From contig JAFYEU010000141.1 of NCBI GenBank assembly GCA_017544105.1, positions 1 through 51,143 on the forward strand: a stretch of 51,143 nucleotides of DNA, read 5' to 3'. Origin of the DNA: Bacteroidales bacterium (GTDB lineage Bacteria; Bacteroidota; Bacteroidia; Bacteroidales; WCHB1-69). The translations under genes were made by a program, and so were the position numbers. This document shows positions 1 to 8,153 of this stretch, in pieces. How positions within the stretch are numbered: position 1 is the stretch's first letter; each line of letters opens with the position of its first letter. The notes below the pieces were generated by a model. The model was not told the DNA's origin and did not search any database. It saw nothing but the letters and a program-made list of their open reading frames with translations.

Positions 1-2
1 AG

Positions 3-1103
3 AAAAAGACAACCGTTGTCCAAGTGGCTCCTGCCGTACGTGTCGCCCTGGGCGAGGAATTCGGCATGAAACCGGGCAGCATCGTAACCGGCAAGATGGT
101 TACCGCCCTCAAGATGTTAGGCTTCGACTATGTATTTGATACCGACTGGTCTGCTGACTTGACCATCATGGAAGAAGGTACCGAGCTCATCGGCCGTCTG
201 ACAAAATTCTTAGCTGGCGACAAGAGTGTGAAGTTGCCGATCCTGACCTCCTGCTGTCCTGCATGGGTCAACTTCTTCGAGCACCACTTTCCGGATATGA
301 AGGAGCTTCCTTCCACCGCCAAGTCCCCGCAACAGATGTTCGGCGCTATTGCGAAGTCCTACTTCGCTGAGAAGATCGGCATCAGCCGCGAAGAGATGGT
401 GAGCGTTTCCGTGATGCCTTGCTTGGCCAAGAAGTATGAGTGCGGCCGTGACGAGTTCAAGGTGAATGGCAATCCCGATGTGGACTACTCCATCTCCACC
501 CGCGAGCTGGCCAGCATGATCAAGCAAGCCAACATCGACCTCTCCCAACTTCCTGAGACCGAATTCGACAGCCCGCTCGGCGAGTCCACCGGTGCTGGCG
601 TCATCTTCGGTACTACGGGTGGTGTGATCGAGGCTGCCGTACGTACCGCCTACGAGGTGATCACCAAGAAACCGCTCCCGAAGATCGACTTCGAAGAGCT
701 CCGTGGCTTGGAAGGCATCCGTTCCGCTACCATCGATGTGGACGGCCTCAAACTGAACATCGGTATCGCTCACGGTCTGAAGAACGCCCGTAAGCTGTTA
801 GAGGACATCAAGGCTGGCAAGAGCAACTTCCACGCTATCGAAGTGATGGCATGCCCTGGCGGCTGTATCGACGGTGCCGGACAACCTCTGCACCATGGCA
901 ACAGCGAGGTCATCAAAGCTCGTTGGGAAGCCATCTACAGAGCCGACAAAGAGATGCCGATCCGTAAATCTCATGAGAACCCGTCCATCCAGGCTATCTA
1001 CAAAGAGTATCTGGGTGAGCCGTGCGGACACAAATCTCACGAATTACTCCATACACACTACTTCGACAGACAAACCGTGGTTGAAGTTGGTTCGGAAAAC
1101 TAA
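3..1103 (+). CDS. hydA: [FeFe]-hydrogenase catalytic subunit, C-terminal part (5' truncated by window)
   Basis: This is the H-cluster domain of an iron-only hydrogenase, which reduces protons or oxidises H2 in the cytoplasm. The reading frame is open from base 3, so the true start and the N-terminal ferredoxin-type domains lie upstream. The three H-cluster signatures are visible: L1 TSCCPAW (bases 246-266), L2 MPCLAKKYE, and L3 EVMACPGGCIDGAGQP. In L3 the usual GGGQP is GAGQP. The tail after L3 (HHGNSEVIKARWEAIY onward) is as expected for monomeric or trimeric HydA. A NuoE-like gene follows after 27 bp, which suggests a bifurcating HydABC-type complex using NADH and ferredoxin; the HydB (NuoF-like) gene would be expected upstream. 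Family assignment is firm; the complex type is inferred. Confidence 0.95.
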   Translation, partial: KKTTVVQVAPAVRVALGEEFGMKPGSIVTGKMVTALKMLGFDYVFDTDWSADLTIMEEGTELIGRLTKFLAGDKSVKLPILTSCCPAWVNFFEHHFPDMKELPSTAKSPQQMFGAIAKSYFAEKIGISREEMVSVSVMPCLAKKYECGRDEFKVNGNPDVDYSISTRELASMIKQANIDLSQLPETEFDSPLGESTGAGVIFGTTGGVIEAAVRTAYEVITKKPLPKIDFEELRGLEGIRSATIDVDGLKLNIGIAHGLKNARKLLEDIKAGKSNFHAIEVMACPGGCIDGAGQPLHHGNSEVIKARWEAIYRADKEMPIRKSHENPSIQAIYKEYLGEPCGHKSHELLHTHYFDRQTVVEVGSEN

Positions 1104-1130
1104 TATCAAACAATCGAAAAAAGTAAGATT

Positions 1131-1622
1131 ATGCAACAAAAAATCATAGTTCCGATCAAGAAAGAAGTTCGCGACAAGATTATTGAAATCTGCAACAAAT
1201 TCAATAATAATCCCGGTGAACTCATCAACGTATTACACCAGACGCAAGGCTTCTTAGGCTATCTGCCCGCAGAAGCACAAGAGCTGATTGCAGAACAGCT
1301 CCACGTCTCCACCGCCACCGTCTATGGTGTGGTCTCTTTCTACTCCTTCTTCTCCATGAACCCCAAGGGCAAACACCCCGTATCCGTCTGTCTGGGTACT
1401 GCTTGCTACGTCCGTGGCGCTGAGAAGATTCTGGACGCCTTCCAGAAAGAGCTGGGCATCAAACCCGGTGAGACCGACAAAGACGGCCTCTTCTCCCTCA
1501 CCTCCCTGCGTTGCGTAGGTGCATGTGGTCTGGCTCCTGTAGCCCTCGTGGGCGACAAGGTCTATGGCCGTCTCGCTCCTGCCGACATCAAAGGTATCGT
1601 GAAAGAGTACAAAGAAGCGTAA
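1131..1622 (+). CDS. hydC: NuoE-like [2Fe-2S] subunit of bifurcating hydrogenase (HydC type)
   Basis: A 163-residue thioredoxin-fold [2Fe-2S] protein of the NuoE/HydC/HndA family, which passes electrons between NADH/flavin and iron-sulfur centres. The four cluster cysteines are present as C-x4-C in VSVCLGTACYVRGA and C-x3-C in LRCVGACGLAP. The N-terminal helical part (IIEICNKFNNNPGELINVLHQ) and the segment VSTATVYGVVSFYSFF are typical of the family. It starts 27 bp after hydA and is followed by a strong terminator, so hydA and this gene end the same transcript. Function as a hydrogenase subunit rather than complex I subunit is inferred from the neighbour. Confidence 0.93.
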   Translation: MQQKIIVPIKKEVRDKIIEICNKFNNNPGELINVLHQTQGFLGYLPAEAQELIAEQLHVSTATVYGVVSFYSFFSMNPKGKHPVSVCLGTACYVRGAEKILDAFQKELGIKPGETDKDGLFSLTSLRCVGACGLAPVALVGDKVYGRLAPADIKGIVKEYKEA

Positions 1623-1644
1623 TCATTCACGCCCTAACATACCC

Positions 1645-1677
1645 AAGAGGGTGCCCATCAACCGGCACCCTCTTTTT
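1645..1677 (+). terminator. Rho-independent terminator after hydA-hydC
   Basis: An 11-bp perfect stem AAGAGGGTGCC / GGCACCCTCTT (1645-1655 and 1664-1674) with an 8-nt loop runs into a T tract. It lies 22 bp after the hydC stop codon. Confidence 0.9.
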
Positions 1678-1744
1678 ATTTGCCTATAAATCACCAACCC
1701 GAGAGTTTTTTTCAACGGGGCTGAGCAGCAAACAGTTTTTTTGT

Positions 1745-1752
1745 TATCTTTG
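1745..1752 (+). promoter_or_regulatory. Bacteroidetes -7 element for corA
   Basis: TATCTTTG matches the TAnnTTTG consensus, 74 bp before the corA start. No convincing -33 TTTG at the usual 19-nt spacing. Confidence 0.55.
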
Positions 1753-1826
1753 CCGTTCCAAAAATTTATTACTGCAATGTAACAGAACACGATTGTCTAA
1801 TCCATTAAAAGAAAGGAGGTTATATT

Positions 1827-2735
1827 ATGGTTGACACCATAGATTTCGGCACATACAAATGGCACCATATCACCGATCCGACAGTTGAGGACTTGGATTT
1901 CCTGCGAGATAACTTCCACTTTCACCCTTTGGATATAGACGACTGTTCCAGTTTCGTACAACGTCCTAAGATTGACAGTTACGATGACTATCATTTCATC
2001 GTGCTGCATTTCCCCATTTTTGATAAGCGCACCAGCCTGGTAAGAACCGAGGAGACCAAGATCTTCTGGGGGCAGGAATTCCTCATCACCGTGGGCAATT
2101 CCCACTATGTTGTGCAAGAACTGTTCAACTACACCAAAATCCATCCAGAGCCGGAAGATGACGAGGACATCAGCGGCACCTCTGACGCCACCCTCTACCA
2201 TATCCTTTATAGTATGATGAAAGAGACCTTCCTGCTGGTGGAACGGATGGGATCGGAACTGGATGTCATCAACCGGGAATTGTTCAGCCTCAAATCCGAG
2301 AAGATCATTGAACAGATTTCCCGTTACCGTAAGAACATCATTCAACTGAACACCATGTTCAAGCCACAACTCCGCATGTTCAAAGCCTTTGAGAGCGGTG
2401 ATGTGGGTTTTGCCGACGACATGGAAGAGTACTGGGGTAACATCTTGGACTTCTACCAGAAAATGTGGGATATGATTGACGACTACGGTGAATTGGTGGA
2501 CGGCCTGTCCAGCACCTTCGACTCGCTACAGACCAACAAGACAAACGAGATCATGCGTATGCTGACTATCATCTCCACCATCGTCCTCCCTCTGACCTTC
2601 ATCAGCGGCCTGTACGGCATGAATGTCCGTCTCCCCTTCGCCGAATCCCCTTTCGCCTTCTGGATTGTCATGATCATCTGCGTCAGCATTCTGGTTATCC
2701 TTTTGCTTTTCTTCATCAAAAAGAGATGGATGTAA
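1827..2735 (+). CDS. corA: CorA-family magnesium/divalent metal transporter
   Basis: A 302-residue inner-membrane protein of the CorA family, which forms pentameric Mg2+ (or Co2+/Ni2+) channels. The signature GMN motif is at residues 264-266, within LYGMNV, at the end of the first transmembrane helix (about 243-263). The second helix is about 276-297 and ends in the basic tail KKRWM. The long N-terminal cytoplasmic domain with an acidic, helical second half is usual for the family. A strong Shine-Dalgarno sequence (AAAGGAGG, 1812-1819) precedes the ATG, rare enough in this phylum to mention. It heads a tight set with the protease (7-bp gap) and ruvC. The transported ion cannot be told from sequence. 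Confidence 0.93.
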   Translation: MVDTIDFGTYKWHHITDPTVEDLDFLRDNFHFHPLDIDDCSSFVQRPKIDSYDDYHFIVLHFPIFDKRTSLVRTEETKIFWGQEFLITVGNSHYVVQELFNYTKIHPEPEDDEDISGTSDATLYHILYSMMKETFLLVERMGSELDVINRELFSLKSEKIIEQISRYRKNIIQLNTMFKPQLRMFKAFESGDVGFADDMEEYWGNILDFYQKMWDMIDDYGELVDGLSSTFDSLQTNKTNEIMRMLTIISTIVLPLTFISGLYGMNVRLPFAESPFAFWIVMIICVSILVILLLFFIKKRWM

Positions 2736-2742
2736 GGGGTGT

Positions 2743-3165
2743 ATGCACCAAATCAAACTACATATAGAGATGCTGGAAGAGGGCAACTTTCACACCATGG
2801 TGGAGGGTTCTCTCGATGGGGTTCCTATGCGCATGGTACTGGACACTGGAGCTTCCCACTCCTGTATCGACGCCGAGATTGCCAAGACATTCTTCCCCGA
2901 ATTGGCCGTTGAAGACAATGAAGGGGTTAATGCCGGCATTGGCGGCAGCGACTTCTCCGTACAGATAGCTGATTTCCACAATTTTGAAATGGGAACATAT
3001 CATCTGGAACGACTTAGCCATCTGGCCATTGTGGACATGTCGCACATCAACACCGCCTATCGCCTGCTCAAGAAAAAGCCTATCCAGATGATCTTAGGCA
3101 ATGACTTCCTGATCGAGCACAAGGCTATTATCCATTATGGTGAAAACATGCTATATTTTGAGTAG
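2743..3165 (+). CDS. Retropepsin-like aspartic protease (clan AA)
   Basis: A 140-residue single-domain protein with the retropepsin active-site motif MVLDTGASHS (DTGAS at residues 34-38) and the closing motif MILGNDFL followed by a hydrophobic strand. Such one-lobed proteases act as homodimers, each supplying one catalytic Asp. There is no signal peptide or membrane segment, so it is expected in the cytoplasm. It lies between corA and ruvC with gaps of 7 and 5 bp, so the three are probably co-transcribed. The substrate is unknown. Confidence 0.8.
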   Translation: MHQIKLHIEMLEEGNFHTMVEGSLDGVPMRMVLDTGASHSCIDAEIAKTFFPELAVEDNEGVNAGIGGSDFSVQIADFHNFEMGTYHLERLSHLAIVDMSHINTAYRLLKKKPIQMILGNDFLIEHKAIIHYGENMLYFE

Positions 3166-3170
3166 ATCTT

Positions 3171-3731
3171 ATGACAGAAGAAAACAAGCATAGAATTCTT
3201 GGTATTGACCCCGGCACCTCGGTGATGGGCTATGCGATTTTAGACACCCATCTGAACAAATCGGACGTGGTGGCGGTCAGCGTCATCCAAATGAAAAAGC
3301 TGGCGGATCAATATGCAAAGTTGAAATACATCTACGAAAAGGCCAATGCGCTGATCACGGAATACCAACCGGACATCTTGGCGATTGAAGCCCCTTTTTA
3401 TGGAAAAAACGTGCAATCCATGCTTAAATTAGGCCGGGCACAGGGCGTTGTCATCGCCGCCTGTCTCCATGCCGGCATGGAAGTGTATGAGTATTCTCCT
3501 CGTAAGATCAAACAGTCCATCACCGGCAACGGCAATGCCTCCAAAGAGCAGGTGGCAGCCATGCTTTCGAGGATGTACAACCTGACAGACGCCTCCCCCT
3601 ATCTGGATGCCACCGACTCCCTCGCTGCCGCAGTATGCCATTTCTACCAGCACAAGCTCACGTTTGGCACCCAAAAGTTTACCGACTGGAAGACCTTCAT
3701 CGCCAACAACGAGAAACGAATCATCAAATAG
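3171..3731 (+). CDS. ruvC: Holliday junction resolvase RuvC
   Basis: A 186-residue crossover junction endonuclease that resolves Holliday junctions with RuvAB. The acidic catalytic set is visible: D13 in ILGIDPGTSVMGYA, E73 in LAIEAPFYGKN, and D146/D149 in LDATDSLAAAV. The segment KQSITGNGNASKEQV matches the DNA-contacting region. Length is usual for Bacteroidetes RuvC. It is the last gene of the corA-protease-ruvC set and ends just before a hairpin shared with the convergent exonuclease gene. Confidence 0.96.
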   Translation: MTEENKHRILGIDPGTSVMGYAILDTHLNKSDVVAVSVIQMKKLADQYAKLKYIYEKANALITEYQPDILAIEAPFYGKNVQSMLKLGRAQGVVIAACLHAGMEVYEYSPRKIKQSITGNGNASKEQVAAMLSRMYNLTDASPYLDATDSLAAAVCHFYQHKLTFGTQKFTDWKTFIANNEKRIIK

Positions 3732-3740
3732 TCACTCCAC

Positions 3741-3765
3741 AAAAAAAGGCCGGTAAAAACCGGCC
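3741..3765 (-). terminator. Terminator between convergent ruvC and dnaQ-like genes
   Basis: The stem GGCCGGT / ACCGGCC (3748-3754 and 3759-3765) with a four-A loop has a run of seven A on its left side. It is therefore a good terminator for the minus-strand exonuclease transcript and a weaker one for ruvC. Confidence 0.8.
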
Positions 3766-3791
3766 CTGTTTCGATAAATACGTTACAGCCC

Positions 3792-4616
3792 CTAACGGCT
3801 GAATTTCTTTTCCAGGCAGACTTCATGGTAGATCTGTGTGATAACCTGCTTCGTATAGAGCGGGAAATCCGCTTTCATCATCCAATCGTAATAAGCAGGT
3901 TCCTTCATAAAGACCTCCTTGACCGGCACCCCCTTGTGCTTTCCGAAGTTGAAAGCGGGCAGCTGGTTCTTATCAAAGACAATATGTCCTGCCAAATCCA
4001 CAGAATGGATATCACGGGTGAAATTGCTGAGCATCTTCACGTCGTTTTGGATAGGGACACAGGTCTTTTTGGTCCTGGCATCGGTGTACTCCACGCCCTC
4101 ATATTTGTCCAATTGGGCCTTCAGCACCTCATAGGTGGCGCGGGTGTCGGCCTGAGCCTGGTGCGCATCGGTAAGTTCCTGATTGCAGTAAAAACGATAG
4201 GCTGCAATCAACGTTCTCGTCTCCATCTTATGGAAGATATTCTGCACATCAATCAGATGGCGATTGCGCAGGTCGAAAGCCCGACCACAACGCAAGAACT
4301 CTTCAACCAGCAAGGGCACGTCGAACTTATTGGAATTGTAACCGGCCAAATCGGCATCTCCGATAAAGGCCAGCAAATCATCGGCCAACTGTTCAAAAGT
4401 CGGCTTGTCGGCCACATCTGCATCATAGATTCCATGGATGGCAGACACCTCCTCGGGAATATGCCGACCCGGATTGATCAACTCGGTGCGGGATATTTCC
4501 TCGCCATCCGGCATCACCTTGATCATGGACAGTTCAACAATTTTGTCGGCACCGACATTCAGACCGGTGGTTTCCAGGTCGAAGAAAACAATAGGACGTG
4601 TGAGATTTAATTTCAT
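3792..4616 (-). CDS. DEDDh 3'-5' exonuclease (DnaQ/epsilon-like) with C-terminal extension
   Basis: A 274-residue exonuclease of the DNA polymerase III epsilon superfamily. The DEDDh residues are visible: D13 and E15 in FFDLETTG, D99 in GYNSNKFDVPLL, and H152/D157 in DAHQAQADTRAT. After the nuclease domain (1-175) there is a C-terminal region with FNFGKHKGVPV and YYDWMMKADFP, like the exodeoxyribonuclease X C-terminal/DUF3820 domain. It could proofread with a polymerase or act in repair; no polymerase gene is nearby. It is the third gene of the PASTA - T9SS cargo - exonuclease set and starts 1 bp after the cargo gene's stop codon. Confidence 0.9.
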   Translation of the reverse strand: MKLNLTRPIVFFDLETTGLNVGADKIVELSMIKVMPDGEEISRTELINPGRHIPEEVSAIHGIYDADVADKPTFEQLADDLLAFIGDADLAGYNSNKFDVPLLVEEFLRCGRAFDLRNRHLIDVQNIFHKMETRTLIAAYRFYCNQELTDAHQAQADTRATYEVLKAQLDKYEGVEYTDARTKKTCVPIQNDVKMLSNFTRDIHSVDLAGHIVFDKNQLPAFNFGKHKGVPVKEVFMKEPAYYDWMMKADFPLYTKQVITQIYHEVCLEKKFSR

Positions 4617-4617
4617 A

Positions 4618-6768
4618 TTACTGTTTTATTACTTTTTCCGTTGTAAGTATCGTATCATGCTGCAACACCTTCAGCACATAGATGCCGGGGGCATAGCGGC
4701 TCATATCCACGGTCGCATCCCATACATGGGTCACATGCAGAAGACGTCCGTAGATGTCGTAGACCTGACAGGAGATTCCTTCTTCGTCATCCAGGCCAGC
4801 GATACGGACCAGTCCGGTCGTCGGGTTAGGATACAACTGGACCTCCGGTTGAAGGTGGCTCGGCACGGGAGAATGATCATAATACTGTCCGACGACAGGG
4901 CGTATCATGGGAGCTCCTTTATAGAAGGATTCGTGCCAAGCGTTAGAGGTCTTATAGAAGAAATGTCCGCGCGCATCGTTATTCTGGTCAAAGCCCAAGT
5001 TGAGTTGGACGGCATGGGTCTGGCGAAATCCCACATAAAAGGTGCCGTTCAGGGCAATAGGCTCCTCCGGATAATAGTTGATGAAATCCAGATATTCGGC
5101 GCCATGGGCAGGCAATTGGGCAGGAAGGGCATACAACACTTCACCCGGCATGCCATTGTCATCACCCCAGACCATCAAGGTGAACTCCGCAACATTCTCA
5201 TCATTGAGCACACTGTTGAACCACATCCGGACACAACGCAAGGTGTCAGGCTCGGCCAAGGTGAACTGAACAGCCAGGGAGGCATCCGGATTTGTCATCG
5301 CAGACAAAAGCGTGTAGCCAGCCTCCGCCGTTCCGTCATCATAGGCATAATAGTTGTAGAACTTCTGCTCAAAACGGCAGGTGTCATTGGTGAGACACTC
5401 ATCGTTGGCACCCTCCATTCTGAAGACATGCGTTATATAGAACAAGGCACTGTCGGCTCCATCGTACTCATACACGAAGTTGATGGAGGGATCGGCATGG
5501 AACGGGTAGAGATGCAAACCGCTATCATAGTAGGGCTGCGCATTCTCGTTGTTGACCGTTGAAGTATAGATATGGGTACTGGGAGCCTTTCTGACCGAAT
5601 AGTTATAGAACGTGTTTTTCACGCTGGGTGAAATATTTGCCAGTTCATTGTGGAAAGAAGCTGCCATATCGGAAGGACGATATTGGTGCCACGGCATGGA
5701 TTGGTACAAGGAAAGGGCCGAGGTGGTAGGGCTTACAAATGTGACATCATTAGGATACTGGTCCTGGACATTCCGGTTCACATCCAACTGGATATAGTCG
5801 AGATGCCATTGATCACAGTTGCTCGCCCACCCAGTCACATTGGTGCTCCAAGCATCCAAATCCAGGCTGGCATAATTGCGAAAACGGAACTGGAAGTTGT
5901 TTCTCAAGTATTGGGGGTCGATGATAGGGATCAACACTTGTTTGAAATACTGGAGGTTGTTTTCGGCAAGCCAGGCGTCCACCGTGGTGCCATCTGAAGA
6001 CCAGACCTCATTCCAGACATATTCAGGGCCAAACAGCGAATCGGTAGGCATCTGGATCACCTCCCCACCAAAGGCATTACTTTCAAAGATATAGATACAA
6101 CCCGGCATATAGGGGTTGTCGATCGTGTCACCAGCGCTATAGAACTGTCCTTCTTCAATGACATAATCGGCATAGGCAAAGCCGATGAAGATCTCATTGC
6201 CCGTCGCATAACCAAACTCCAGCACGAGTCTGTCTTCCGACTCTGGAGCATCTCCAATACGCTCCCATGCCACCGCCGGTTGTGCCTTGCAGCCACCACC
6301 CGGTTGATAATAAAAGCTGAAGTAGAGGGAGTCGGACAGATGCATCGGACGGTGGAACGTGAAGTTGCTATCCAGACGGATCGGGAGAGAGGTCAGCGTA
6401 TCCGCAGGGAAGGGCATCCTTTCGGCATGGGCATATATGCTGCCCTTCTCGTCCAGGGCGTCCAGCGTCACCACCCCGGAAGAGGGCGGATAAATCGGAT
6501 AGGTAGCGTTGACAAAACCCTGACGATCTTGCCATAGTGCCGGGTTGGGGAAACCCATCTGTCCCGAGAAGTCGTCAAAAAAGGGAAGTTTGACTGCCTC
6601 GCCATTTTTGACCGGGTTTGCGGTCTGGCGTTGCGCCGCCTTTTGGACAATCACATTTTGCGTCAATCCCGTTACCATCTCCTGCGCATACGAAGTAATC
6701 ATCGACACTGCAGAAACCAACCATACAACGGAAATTATCTTAATAAATCTCATGATTCTGTCTTTCAA
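4618..6768 (-). CDS. Secreted protein with type IX secretion C-terminal sorting domain
   Basis: A 716-residue secreted protein of unknown function. An N-terminal signal peptide (about residues 1-28, ending near SYAQ) is followed by a large beta-rich region. The last 78 residues (639-716) form a type A T9SS sorting domain: LYPNPTTG at 645-652, VYDIYGRLL, and APGIYVLKVLQ near the end. It would pass the inner membrane by Sec and the outer membrane by T9SS, then be released or anchored at the surface. No catalytic motif is recognised in the middle. It lies between the PASTA gene and the exonuclease gene with gaps of 10 and 1 bp. An alternative start is the ATG five codons downstream (MRFIKI). Confidence 0.88.
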   Translation of the reverse strand: MKDRIMRFIKIISVVWLVSAVSMITSYAQEMVTGLTQNVIVQKAAQRQTANPVKNGEAVKLPFFDDFSGQMGFPNPALWQDRQGFVNATYPIYPPSSGVVTLDALDEKGSIYAHAERMPFPADTLTSLPIRLDSNFTFHRPMHLSDSLYFSFYYQPGGGCKAQPAVAWERIGDAPESEDRLVLEFGYATGNEIFIGFAYADYVIEEGQFYSAGDTIDNPYMPGCIYIFESNAFGGEVIQMPTDSLFGPEYVWNEVWSSDGTTVDAWLAENNLQYFKQVLIPIIDPQYLRNNFQFRFRNYASLDLDAWSTNVTGWASNCDQWHLDYIQLDVNRNVQDQYPNDVTFVSPTTSALSLYQSMPWHQYRPSDMAASFHNELANISPSVKNTFYNYSVRKAPSTHIYTSTVNNENAQPYYDSGLHLYPFHADPSINFVYEYDGADSALFYITHVFRMEGANDECLTNDTCRFEQKFYNYYAYDDGTAEAGYTLLSAMTNPDASLAVQFTLAEPDTLRCVRMWFNSVLNDENVAEFTLMVWGDDNGMPGEVLYALPAQLPAHGAEYLDFINYYPEEPIALNGTFYVGFRQTHAVQLNLGFDQNNDARGHFFYKTSNAWHESFYKGAPMIRPVVGQYYDHSPVPSHLQPEVQLYPNPTTGLVRIAGLDDEEGISCQVYDIYGRLLHVTHVWDATVDMSRYAPGIYVLKVLQHDTILTTEKVIKQ

Positions 6769-6778
6769 TTTTTAAGGG

Positions 6779-7366
6779 TTATTCTTCAAGGGAAGGAATA
6801 GAATCCGGCAAAACATCGATATTCTTGCCGACTACCAGCGTGACCTTTTCACCCATCTTGATGTCGGCACCGGAAGCAATGCTATGACCACGATACAGCA
6901 CATCCAAGACCAGATTCTCGTAGGGACTCGGCTTCTCGATGATTCTTTCGAGGACCAATCCTTGCGACTCGATCATAATCTTGGCCTGGTTCAGAGGGAT
7001 CTCATGCAGTTCGGGCAGTTTGATGGTGGGAGGCTCGGCTGCAGCCACCGTCAGATAGACCTTACGGCCATGTTTGACCTTCTCACCAGCAGCAGGATCC
7101 TGGACCAGCACCGCGCCTGGCGTGGCACCCTCTTCGTATCGTTGCTCGTTCACCACAAAAATGAAACCCTCTTTAGTACGGTTCTGGGTCAGTGTCTGCG
7201 ACTGCTGGCCACGATAATCGGGCATCTCAAACTCCCGACCATGACGGGTGAATATCCGGAGAAAAAGAACGGCCAGAGCCATGAGCATAATCGATACGAT
7301 TATTGCCATAACCACCTGGAAGCCAACACTATCTGTCTTAAACCTACGTTTTGCTTTTTTACTCAT
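6779..7366 (-). CDS. Membrane-anchored PASTA-domain protein
   Basis: About 195 residues from the ATG chosen here (MSKKAKRRF). A GTG nine codons upstream would extend it but is less likely. A short basic cytoplasmic tail is followed by one transmembrane helix (about residues 20-42), then two PASTA domains outside the inner membrane, starting around FEMPDYRGQ and IKLPELHEIPL. PASTA domains of this kind bind peptidoglycan or muropeptides in Ser/Thr kinases and PBPs, but there is no kinase domain here. Free-standing membrane PASTA proteins are common in Bacteroidetes. First gene of a three-gene minus-strand set. Confidence 0.88.
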   Translation of the reverse strand: MSKKAKRRFKTDSVGFQVVMAIIVSIMLMALAVLFLRIFTRHGREFEMPDYRGQQSQTLTQNRTKEGFIFVVNEQRYEEGATPGAVLVQDPAAGEKVKHGRKVYLTVAAAEPPTIKLPELHEIPLNQAKIMIESQGLVLERIIEKPSPYENLVLDVLYRGHSIASGADIKMGEKVTLVVGKNIDVLPDSIPSLEE

Positions 7367-7421
7367 ATTCAAACCAATATCTCCATAACACAAAAAAAAG
7401 ACTTTTATTGCATTAAGTGTG

Positions 7422-7429
7422 CAAAAGTA
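7422..7429 (-). promoter_or_regulatory. -7 element for PASTA gene set
   Basis: On the minus strand this reads TACTTTTG, a match to TAnnTTTG, 56 bp upstream of the PASTA start. Confidence 0.55.
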
Positions 7430-7476
7430 CTATTTTTTATGCAAATAAAATGCTTATAAATATTTTTCACCCTTGG

Positions 7477-7506
7477 TTGAGGTATCAATTTTTTGATGTA
7501 CCTTTG
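7477..7506 (+). promoter_or_regulatory. Bacteroidetes promoter for the 205-aa unknown gene
   Basis: TTG at 7477-7479, exactly 19 nt, then TACCTTTG at 7499-7506. This is the consensus spacing of a Bacteroidetes sigma-ABfr promoter. Confidence 0.7.
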
Positions 7507-7529
7507 CACGCAGAAAAATAGAGCACCCT

Positions 7530-8147
7530 ATGTATCTGGATGAGGACCTTTTTATCGATTTCCTGAACCAAAGAGATATCCTTTGGACAGGCATCAATTT
7601 TTCCAAAGCCAGGTTCACCAAGCAGGGTTTCGAATATCCGCAGGAGGTGATGCATTACTATCTGAGCGGCTGGAACACCTCCATCATCAACAACCAGAAG
7701 AAATACGATATCCGGCTGAGTTTTCATAAACCGATCATGCATTTCGACCTGGCACAGGTTACGAAACTCAACAAAGGGGTGAAGCTCCAGCAGCTCCTCA
7801 CCGATGTCATCTCCCATCATGACATCCTCAACGAAGAGCAGGTCAAGGAATACATCGCCACCCTATCCTTCCAGACCAGCATACCCTATGCCCTCAGTTT
7901 CCTTGTTGAGTCCTTCGATTCCATTACCAAACGGGCTTCCATATGGGTTGTCATCATTCACACCGCCACCTCCCAAGTCGTCTTGGCGGAGAACTTCTTG
8001 AAAAAGCCCGGCGGCTTCGGCACCAGCAACTATTGGGGCCGGACATTCTACGATCTTCTTTACGACATCAAAACATCCGCCTTCACCCGCTGGAGGAATC
8101 TGGTACAGGACCGGATCTCTGCAATGGCTGGGGAGGGCCAAAAATAG
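7530..8147 (+). CDS. Conserved-looking protein of unknown function (205 aa)
   Basis: I do not recognise a family. The protein is soluble, without signal peptide or membrane segments, and starts 23 bp after a good promoter. It has mixed composition with aromatic-rich patches (VMHYYLSGWNTSIINN, TSNYWGRTFYDLLYDI) and a helical middle (KLQQLLTDVISHHDILNEEQVKEYIATL). Codon and base use match the neighbours, and the phosphohexomutase begins 6 bp later, so the two are almost certainly co-transcribed. Confidence 0.8.
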   Translation: MYLDEDLFIDFLNQRDILWTGINFSKARFTKQGFEYPQEVMHYYLSGWNTSIINNQKKYDIRLSFHKPIMHFDLAQVTKLNKGVKLQQLLTDVISHHDILNEEQVKEYIATLSFQTSIPYALSFLVESFDSITKRASIWVVIIHTATSQVVLAENFLKKPGGFGTSNYWGRTFYDLLYDIKTSAFTRWRNLVQDRISAMAGEGQK

Positions 8148-8153
8148 ACTATT